This document shows, piece after piece, positions 20,501 through 26,394 of a DNA stretch of 27,340 nt. Position numbers and translations under genes: made by a program. The stretch covers positions 1 through 27,340 of the forward strand of contig JADRCO010000732.1 in assembly GCA_021464525.1 (NCBI GenBank), read 5' to 3'. Positions within the stretch are counted from its first letter, which is position 1. Each line of letters starts with the position of its first letter. The notes beneath the pieces are model-generated. The model was not told the DNA's origin, made no database searches, and saw nothing but the letters and a program-made list of their open reading frames with translations. This DNA is from Rhizophagus sp. LPA8_4_AMF (lineage: Eukaryota > Glomeromycota > Glomeromycetes > Glomerales > Glomeraceae).

Positions 20501-21334
20501 ATTTGTTTGCGATATTTGTTCAGTAAATTTGTTATCGCTTTCAGATGACGTGCGTTGTTCTGATGTAAATGAAAATTGTCGTCCTGTAAGTCTTTCAATA
20601 AGTGAGCCAAAACTATATTTTCGACGCGATGATTTTGGAGTTGGAACAGTCGAAAAGTTATTAGAGTCATGCTGGGTCGCTTCATCAACTACTGTTGAAC
20701 TGCTATTTTCTTTTCTTTCCGTTTTTCTCTTATAACTAAATCTACGAAATAGACTTGCTATACTAATTGATTTTTTTACTTTTGGAGCACTTTCATCATT
20801 ATTATCGATTGATACTTGATTTACGTATGGTGATGATGGTGACGATGATCTCATTGTTGATATTGAGGCGGTAGAATTTTGATTATTAGATGTTAAATTT
20901 GTAGTATTATTTGTTGAATCAGCGCCAGCGCCAGTATTTGTGATAGGCGTTGTTATTGGATGCGAATTTGTTGAAGAGTTTGATCTTCCCCAACTTAACC
21001 ACCAGGAGAGCTTTGTAAACATAGAATCTGAACGAGCAAAGTTTTTACGAGGTTCATTATTCGAAGATTGGTTATCTGAAGCGGTAACAAACACAGAGCC
21101 TAAATTTGTTGTCGAAACTTTATTTACTCGTTTTGCACCTGGAAAAGTATTCGAAGGTTCAGAAATTGATTCTTCAAGTTCTAAAGTTTGAGATGTAGAA
21201 GGACCAATTGTTGCAGAACCCAAAAAGGTTATCCTCGGAAAATCTTTTGGAGGTGTCGTTGGACGAAAATCGTCTTTTGGAGGGACAGGAGGTGGTAATT
21301 CGCTGATTTGCACGTTATATTCAATATCAGCCAT
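17564..21334 (-). CDS. Large leucine-rich-repeat protein with disordered N-terminus
   Basis: A single intronless frame of 1256 residues from the ATG at 21334. An upstream in-frame TTG at 21364 would add 10 residues but is not a likely fungal start. The N-terminus has a Pro-rich, SH3-ligand-like segment (LPPPVPPKDD, TTPPKDF). A Ser/Asn-rich disordered region follows with basic patches (SLFRRFSYKRK, RKYSFGSLIERLTGR), then acidic clusters (EEESEDSDSDKDLDD). Residues about 668-1103 carry roughly 18 LRRs of 22-24 residues (for example LRLLYLDNNQLTSLPDSIG, LTELDLSHNEFIVLPEDLG). A helical tail follows (RNLLWRMHDSILKRLRD, VYDQFMRDMRNVDYD). The repeats are of the SHOC2/Sog2 intracellular class, with no signal peptide or transmembrane segment. 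A scaffold role in Ras- or RAM-type signalling is only a family-level guess. Its 3' end is 139 bp from the convergent NAA50 stop. Confidence 0.85.
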   Translation of the reverse strand: MADIEYNVQISELPPPVPPKDDFRPTTPPKDFPRITFLGSATIGPSTSQTLELEESISEPSNTFPGAKRVNKVSTTNLGSVFVTASDNQSSNNEPRKNFARSDSMFTKLSWWLSWGRSNSSTNSHPITTPITNTGAGADSTNNTTNLTSNNQNSTASISTMRSSSPSSPYVNQVSIDNNDESAPKVKKSISIASLFRRFSYKRKTERKENSSSTVVDEATQHDSNNFSTVPTPKSSRRKYSFGSLIERLTGRQFSFTSEQRTSSESDNKFTEQISQTNSMENSIDTNHNKIKKTDNKLKQKELIVEGQDLTASSNTLCPDESSLSTQRSTQSTASETLDSRSKDDNLKNLDFINMDIDVVSPLRHSIAKSSNSSERADDDTIKGVSGTIRIFDKFTVKKDSSRASILNNQMTNGVSSRHIRVNSNNMKESFFVNNNNNSTNMKNSSPLSSNSHKPYNTDNNIKKSETENKNTTPREEVVIGDKTKVDKSPLRLFKKKFYKNLRPSNSNSDFEDTDKNIKKEEETLNTVPIISSPLIANFYESGSTNDLLQVNNNNLYPEEESEDSDSDKDLDDMTLDDGVEGDVSATQSQAPESSLYTGSENEVSFPLSRMSSFAKSFNSEDPSAFSTTFSDSQFNIDWPMESAWDIILNNAPATTKDSKSPARFSNNRLSYIPNHFFEGLHNLKELYLDRNSLRDLPEELLKLTKLEILDLSNNCISEFHPRLKFRRMRNLRRLNLDNNVLSDITSITKLKTLRELRANNNLLGSITPDISKLTKLRLLYLDNNQLTSLPDSIGRLKSLCVLRLNNNNIESLPDAICSLHQLQVLELRANLLSSLPENIKELENLAKLDISNNKLTSLPNELVKCNRLTHLNAHNNLLESIPAKFGQLSRLLTLNLSDNRLINLPADIGKLTSLTELDLSHNEFIVLPEDLGKLTKLTEIKLNNNPSLLAIPDSFQKLVLVRKIHLQHCSLSQIPFEMGLVYNQLSYVNLSYNHFDTMPNLQGMDHVISFNISNNRINDITEQIDQLETLRELYVVNNKLTHIPKTIGRLKELEIMDVSENILVDLPLSIGDCINLRELRLRGNSIETLPITLGKLTNLNVFYVGQWPLSGFNVTQDDNRNQNVKISSKIPQQVERNLLWRMHDSILKRLRDIDNNDGASEFLQSPPNESNNSQQDVTSHPPSPSPSPPLSRDDAILKMTVLKGVYDQFMRDMRNVDYDKESSGDDMIEFPSEIGKKKKFAKLNINKILKKGDKQ

Positions 21335-21833
21335 AGATTTAAAAGAAAGTATTTGCCTTGTCAAAAAGCTTTAAGATATCACGAATATTAGAACCGAGCT
21401 AAGTTAGTACAATTTTAAATAATTAAACTGTAGGATAAGAAAATTTTAGTTTGTATGTATTGCGAAATTATTTAAATAACAAGCATGATATGACTTCTTC
21501 CTTTAAGCAAGAAATGGGGATAACGTCTTGGGCATCCAAAAGTTACACGGCAATAATGCCGACAATATTATGGTCCGAAAAAAAAAGAATTGAAAAACAA
21601 GGACTATATACAGATTATTATAAGAAAAGAAAGAAAAGAAATTAAAAAAATTAAAAAAAATGTCTTTATTTTTTTCTCCTTGTCCTTGTAAATTGGATGT
21701 ACAAAACATTTGACCGGCGTAAATTTATCACAATTTTTCCATATAGAGAAAAGATTTGCACAATCGAACTAAATTACATGTTTAAATTTGGAAATAAAAA
21801 ATAAAAAGATTATTGGTAGAATTATCACAAATG
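21335..21833. other. Intergenic region with one small frame
   Basis: This 0.5 kb holds the upstream region of the LRR gene and the 3' region of the RPA34-like gene, both minus strand. A/T-rich tracts and a purine-rich stretch (21574-21660) dominate. The only frame of interest is the plus-strand small ORF annotated separately. Confidence 0.4.
21490..21645 (+). CDS. Possible small protein, 51 residues, unrecognised
   Basis: ATG at 21490 opens a 51-codon frame rich in ordinary residues rather than low complexity: MTSSFKQEMGITSWASKSY, then TAIMPTILWSEKKR and a basic C-terminus KKRKKRN. An in-frame ATG at 21451 would add 13 residues. It lies on the strand opposite both neighbours. It has two Trp and a short hydrophobic middle, but not a clear membrane span. 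I do not recognise it, and chance or an antisense 3' transcript is a fair alternative. Confidence 0.25.
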   Translation: MTSSFKQEMGITSWASKSYTAIMPTILWSEKKRIEKQGLYTDYYKKRKKRN

Positions 21834-23444
21834 TTAGGAATCGACAACTTTGATACAAGGTCGAAGGTGACCTGTTGTCCCGGGCAGTGGAGGTGGCAAT
21901 ACTTTTTTTTGCCTTGGTTTAGGAATTCCGAGATTTTCTTCAATCCCATCGTAATTTATCTCAATCCTTTTGCCTCTCGTTTTCGGGACCACATACAACG
22001 GTGGTTCGCGGCCATTTCCTTTATAATATTTTAGTCTTTCTTCTAATGTATATTTCCTTTTAGTCAATTTCGGCCTAAGTTTAGTTTGTTCTGCTTCGTT
22101 AAGAATTTTATTATAAGTTTTATACCACCAAGTTTCAGGTGGCTTGTATATCGGGTAACTAACTAGAGCAGGACTCCAAGTTTTTGCTGCTCTCTTTTCA
22201 GCCTCTTGTGCTTCTTTAGCTGCTTGTTTCCTTCGATATATCTGATTTTTAGCAAGTTTTACGAGAGCAGCTTCTTCTTCTGCAACTTCGTCTAATATTT
22301 CTAAATCTATATCTGATTCTTCAATTTTCTTGCGTTTAAATTGACGTTTAAGATCAGCCAATATTCTTGTTTTTTTGGGTGGTTTCTTCTCATTTTCACT
22401 ACTCGATGATGAAATATCAAAATCATCATCTGTACTATTATTTAAAGATTTCCTTTTTCTCCTTTTTGTTTTTTCTCCCTTTATAGTACTCTCTTTTTCT
22501 TCGGCTTCTCTAGTAAACTTTTTTTTCGATTTGTTTACTACTATTTTACATTTTTTCTGATATTCCTTATAAGTTCTTTCTACTATTTTCTCATGATGTT
22601 TTATTTGTTGTTCCCACTTTGGAAAATTCCACTCATTCATCATTCTATTCCTAAATTTTTTTTTGGCTTCTCTTGCCTCGATCATGTGTCTTTGAGAGTA
22701 ATCAGGAAATGAGACGGTATATCTTTGAATAAATGTTTCCGACGGGTGAGGGATAGGCCCTGGTTTGTGTGCTAAAATTGAATCAACATTTGGACTTGGA
22801 TCAGGTGGGTTAGCAGGCCGGCATATATTAAAATAGCGAGTAGGTCTTTTGTGTGAAAGAAGCAAACCTTGCGCTTTTTTGAATGGTAAAAATATTTCTA
22901 ATTCTTTCATTTGTCTAAAGATCGTTTCGTGTGGGGATTTCAATTCTTGGATAAATTCTTTAACTATTTCATTTTCCTGAGAAATATCATTGTCATTAGG
23001 CATTTCGTAGACATGATACTCTATTAATTCAGATTCCTTTTGTATTGTTGCTACTTTTGTTGGAACTCGAGATAATCCAATAGGAAGCTTCAGCGTTAGC
23101 CCTTGAAGATCCGTTTTAGAGACAGTTGGAGGAATTTTAAATAACCATAACTCCTTTTCTTCCTTATGAACATTTTCAAAATCAAACATTGAAAAATCAT
23201 TTGATTCCAGTTTTTTCCAGCCAGAAGGAGGTTCATAAGAAGGGAAAGAGCCACTGTTAATTTCTTCTTGACTAGTAGCAACTAAATTGCTTATATTAAA
23301 AGAAAATTGACTCTTTTGTTCATTCTGAATCTTTTCATTTTCATTTGGTACATATTGGGATTTCTTTTTAGTTTGATCGCTCCTGGAAGTTTTACGTTTA
23401 GATTTAATCTTCGAGTCAGTTGCACTCGAGAAACGTTTAGTCAT
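21834..23444 (-). CDS. RPA34: RNA polymerase I subunit RPA34/POLR1G-like protein with long C-terminal extension
   Basis: A single intronless frame of 536 residues from ATG 23444. Residues about 66-210 resemble RPA34.5/PAF49: YEPPSGWKKLESNDFS, then KELWLFKIPPTVSKTDLQG, a Leu/Pro segment (LTLKLPIGL), FLPFKKAQGLLLSHK and RPTRYFNI, matching the pattern (aromatic-W, xxP, LxG, GxxxL, RPxRxF) of the dimerisation domain that pairs with RPA49. A basic Lys-rich stretch (300-375) fits the family's Lys-rich tail. What follows is unusual: an acidic helix and Ala/Lys coil (376-420), then an aromatic/Pro block (WSPALVSYPIYKPPETWW, 423-440; KYTLEERLKYYKG; LPPPLPGTTGHLRP near the end). Residues 236-300 (RYTVSFPDYSQRH and a Trp-containing helix) are also not typical. 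The family call rests on pattern similarity only. Confidence 0.58.
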   Translation of the reverse strand: MTKRFSSATDSKIKSKRKTSRSDQTKKKSQYVPNENEKIQNEQKSQFSFNISNLVATSQEEINSGSFPSYEPPSGWKKLESNDFSMFDFENVHKEEKELWLFKIPPTVSKTDLQGLTLKLPIGLSRVPTKVATIQKESELIEYHVYEMPNDNDISQENEIVKEFIQELKSPHETIFRQMKELEIFLPFKKAQGLLLSHKRPTRYFNICRPANPPDPSPNVDSILAHKPGPIPHPSETFIQRYTVSFPDYSQRHMIEAREAKKKFRNRMMNEWNFPKWEQQIKHHEKIVERTYKEYQKKCKIVVNKSKKKFTREAEEKESTIKGEKTKRRKRKSLNNSTDDDFDISSSSSENEKKPPKKTRILADLKRQFKRKKIEESDIDLEILDEVAEEEAALVKLAKNQIYRRKQAAKEAQEAEKRAAKTWSPALVSYPIYKPPETWWYKTYNKILNEAEQTKLRPKLTKRKYTLEERLKYYKGNGREPPLYVVPKTRGKRIEINYDGIEENLGIPKPRQKKVLPPPLPGTTGHLRPCIKVVDS

Positions 23445-23515
23445 CTTAAGAACGACATTCTCTAGTTTTTCATCTACTAAAATATTAAGTACTAATCATG
23501 CTACACAATATTCAG

Positions 23516-23520
23516 CCAAT
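23516..23520 (-). promoter_or_regulatory. CCAAT box, inverted, upstream of the RPA34-like gene
   Basis: GCCAATGG on the + strand lies about 72 bases before the minus-strand ATG at 23444. CCAAT boxes work in either orientation, and the distance is plausible for this gene. The support is weak because the motif is short. Confidence 0.3.
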
Positions 23521-23616
23521 GGATTTTTTTGCCAGGTTGGTGGCGCAGCAATTTTCAAAAATTGTAAAAATAAGTTTATTATATAACAAAAAAAGTATCA
23601 AAATTCTCTAGTAAGC

Positions 23617-23841
23617 GTATTTTTAGCTGCTCTGCAAGTTTACTTAAAGTCCGGAAGGAGGTTTTGAATGCAGTTTTTTGACTTTATATATGAAAAACTA
23701 AAAAATTCGTCTTTGGCGATCATTCCTAAAAATGGTTAGATTAATTTTAACGAAAAAAAGTGTTTTATTTGAATAACTCAGAAATGACATTTAAACCCGC
23801 CTTTGATGCTCTAAGTAAACTTGCAGAACAGGCAAAAATAC
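23617..23841. repeat. Fold-back MITE-like element, 225 bp
   Basis: GTATTTTTAGCTGCTCTGC at 23617 onward continues into AAGTTTACTTA; the right arm (23812-23841) read on the minus strand is the same 30-base sequence with 3 differences. Weaker complementarity continues inward (AGGTTTTGAATG versus GGGTTTAAATG; TTTTTTGACTT versus TTTCTGAGTT), so nearly the whole segment could fold into one hairpin. If the terminal TA is read as a target duplication, the repeats begin TTTTT, compatible with Tc1/mariner-type insertion; this is inference. There is no coding capacity. It sits between the RPA34-like promoter and the Fanzor relic. Confidence 0.7.
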
Positions 23842-23923
23842 ACATATGGCATTACTTTTCTAAAGCTTATATATATTGAGAAATTTCTTAGGACCCTGGA
23901 ATACGGATGGATTGTAATACATC

Positions 23924-23955
23924 AATAATAGGTAATACTAAGTATTACTATTATT
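23924..23955. repeat. Strong hairpin/quasi-palindrome at the 3' side of the Fanzor relic
   Basis: AATAATAGGTAATACT (23924-23939) and AGTATTACTATTATT (23941-23955) are reverse complements apart from one bulged G, with a single-base loop. It abuts the last recognisable Fanzor codons on the minus strand. In TnpB/Fanzor elements this position holds the transposon right end and the 3' part of the guide RNA, which can fold into a terminal hairpin; that link is inference. Confidence 0.6.
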
Positions 23956-25320
23956 TCCTCGGAGAGAATCAAGGCTCCATCAAGCAAAGCCCGGAGAAAA
24001 ATTCACCGAGCACCATTTAATATCTCTATCAATTTTTATATTACAATTCTTGCATTTGTAAATTTCTGACTCTCCAATTCTCTGAATATTTCCACACCAA
24101 CTACATGTCTTTGATGTGTAAGCTTCATTTTGAATTATCACATGGATTCTGCTTTTGAAATCAAACATTGTCAAAACTTGTAATGAGACCAACAAAGCAT
24201 CTTTCTAACTGTTTTCCTTGTTATCTTTCGTGTTTTTCTGTTCACCATATTTGAAACCTCAAAGGGGGGAATAATAACTACATCAAATTCATCAGTTAAG
24301 AACTTGATTGTTTTTCGGTGAATTTCATTCTGCAATTGTTTGATCTTTTTTTGCATATGAGAGATAGCATTGTCAACACGTAATGCTTTCTTTTTCTTTC
24401 GTTTTGAAGTTGAAGATGCTAGTTTGTCTTTTTTTGATATGAGATCATCCATATGTTTACATAAACAGAAGATACGTCCTATATCATACTCTCCTATTTA
24501 CCCACACCTTTTGTTAGGGAATACCATGTGAACATGTGAATGGAATACGAACTCCTGGGTCAATTGAAGCAACATGGACCTGCTTGTATTTCACAGACCT
24601 GTTTCTACCCAATGAAATATCCATTCATTTATCTTTTGTATATATGTAAATTTACAATCACAATCTATCTTCTGCAATGGCCATTTATTACATTTTCTTT
24701 TTGTTTCAAAATGAAATGGGCGCAAATCACGTTTTCCATCTTTTAATTCATTTGGTTTGTATCGTTTTGATGATAAATTTGAAGAATTATGAAGATGTTT
24801 AACATAAAAATGGTTCCATTCCTTTTTAGAAAAATTTTGTGCACGAATGGTCATTGTTTGTTGTAAATCCTTTTTAGATTTAAAAGATAATGATGATTTT
24901 TTAGTAGCTTCTAAATTTTTTTGTATAACATTTTTCTAGCCACCAAGGCTTCATCAATACTTTCATCAATCACATTTGCAGGTATAGTACCTCATTATGT
25001 AAACTTCTAAGGCATAATCCTAACTATACAACTGTTCGAAGAAATTTACATTCTCCCCATATACATGATCTCTGTAATTTCTTGTCTTTTTCATCAGGAT
25101 CTTTTCCTTCTTTTACATCTATATATAGTTTAAGTTTTTCATTAAGTATTTGAGGTTTTATATGATTTTTGTCCCATCTAACAACAGCATTATAAGCATA
25201 TCTCATAAACCCAAGCCATCTCTTCAGGATTTTTTTCTGTAAGTGATTCGGATATGTCTTGATTGATAATGTTTGATTCACTGTTGTTTCAGTTTTCCTT
25301 TTTTTTGCTACGTGTGTTTA
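23955..25320 (-). pseudogene. Fanzor (eukaryotic TnpB-like RNA-guided nuclease) pseudogene
   Basis: Read on the minus strand, conserved TnpB/Fanzor blocks follow each other in order but in different frames. The N-terminal block starts KKRKTETTVNQTLSIKTYP and continues with LGFMRYAYNAVVRW (25317-25024). Next come SLHNEV, DESIDEALVARKM, and RAQNFSKKEWNHF. RuvC-I is VASIDPGVRIPFT, Asp codon 24559-24561. RIFCLCKHMDDL and a Lys-rich helix follow. RuvC-II is VVIIPPFEVSNMV, Glu codon 24258-24260. The zinc ribbon is TSKTCSWCG with CKNC (24093-24104 and 24043-24054). RuvC-III is IDRDI (24022-24030), followed in another frame by LRALLDGALILSEE. Damage includes a TAG after RTVV, frameshifts near 24990, 24905, 24585, 24160 and 24012, and extra stops (TAA after HGIP, TGA after HYKF, TGA before IFLRALL). 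All three catalytic acids and the ribbon cysteines survive, so the copy decayed fairly recently or lost function without much substitution. The family functions as RNA-guided DNA endonuclease; this copy cannot encode it in one piece. The start is uncertain and may lie in an upstream exon (an AG precedes the first Lys codons). Confidence 0.85.
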
Positions 25321-25870
25321 TTGTTTTTGTTATCTTTCATTTTTATTCTCGTCAGTGCATAGCTGCTCTTCTTCCTTGCATTTGACAGATGAAAACGGTG
25401 TTGATTGCAAGGATATCTTGGGAAAGTTCGTGCTCATCAGATGTCGCATCGTTGAAGAGAACCATGAGTTTTGTAGTATGGAGGAGTATATACTGGATGA
25501 GGTCAAAGACAAAGCAGCAGAATTGGTCACGATGGATAACCACAATTTCTGAGGCCAAATCTGCGACTTGTCCGTTTCAATAAGGTCTTAAGTCCCAGTC
25601 ATTTGAAGTTGACCCCTGATCTGATATCACTGATGAGTTCGTAGATCAGGTATTGGAAGCTGAGGAGTTGTTTTTGCTGTTCAAGATCCTCTTTTTGTTT
25701 GGCACTAGAGACCCGTGCATAGAGAAACCTTTTTTGGTGATGGTGGTGGTGGCGGTGGTCTCAACATTTTGTGAAGTCAACTCTGGAAAAATAGAGATAT
25801 GTTGTAAAGACGAGTACCAAAAGGAGATGTTTTGGCAGTAATCTTTCCTTGTTTTAATCAACGATGCAAG
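25321..25870. other. Unassigned, less AT-rich region, possibly degraded coding DNA
   Basis: Base composition is noticeably less AT-rich than the flanks. Several overlapping frames of 60-70 codons exist on both strands. The most protein-like stretches are on the minus strand (IAINTVFICQMQGRRAA-like residues near 25360-25420, and KQKEDLEQQKQLLSFQYL near 25650-25700), but they are in different frames and broken by stops. CCTGATCT at 25614 and AGATCAGG at 25642 form an 8-bp inverted repeat. I do not recognise a family; a decayed mobile-element or host gene fragment is most likely. Confidence 0.35.
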
Positions 25871-26394
25871 GTATCTGATGAGATACTAAGTTTCTTAGTT
25901 GCTTGATGTGCAGATAAATACATAAAGGAGAGGAAAGATGTAGTCTATGAATTTTGATTTGAATTATTAGTCCAGAGCTTGCGAAGGACTATCTATGTTC
26001 TAGCTTTGGTGGTACAAAGTGTCCCATTATCCGCCCGCTTGTTCTTTGAGTCAACGTTTAATTGGTTCTTAAATTACGCAAAATATTATCAACCGGTTAA
26101 TCGACCATATGATTTGCTACCTATTTTAATCTGTATACTTTTAACCTGTATATTTTCAAACATTTATTTTATACTTTTGAACATTTATTTTAAATTTTAT
26201 CAGTTATATTAGTTTTTCGTTCTACTTTTTAAACTTTATTTCTTTATTTCTTTGTAAATAAACTGAACTTGTTATTAAATAGAATTTTATTGTTTTTTAA
26301 AAATATAAAAATAAAATGTATTTGTATAATTTTATAACAATTCGAAATAAAGCACAGTGTGAAATAAAAGTTTTTTTTTTTGTTTTTTTTCGTG
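25871..26394. other. AT-rich region between the two pseudogenes
   Basis: AT-rich sequence with no convincing gene. It contains imperfect repeats of the word AACATTTATTTTA (about 26158-26192) and a long T-run just after the helicase stop (26371-26390 on the + strand). A plus-strand frame at 25979-26212 is hydrophobic and AT-driven and is not called. No Helitron-type 3' end (hairpin followed closely by CTRR) is evident. Confidence 0.4.

Noticed and set aside
21335..21364. Ten-residue longer LRR protein start at 21364
   Set aside because: The codon there is TTG; the first in-frame ATG is at 21334, followed by MADIEYN.
23880..23925. Helitron 3' terminus (CTAA beyond the hairpin on the minus strand)
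   Set aside because: The distance from hairpin to CTAA is about 30 bases, not the usual 10-12, and the 4-base motif alone carries no weight.
25024..25281. Treating the four Fanzor-like frames as separate small genes
   Set aside because: They align in order to one TnpB/Fanzor protein, and the gaps between them are explained by short indels and stops rather than by independent starts.
25979..26212. 77-residue plus-strand hydrophobic frame
   Set aside because: Composition follows the AT-rich DNA, with no promoter, domain or codon bias to support it.
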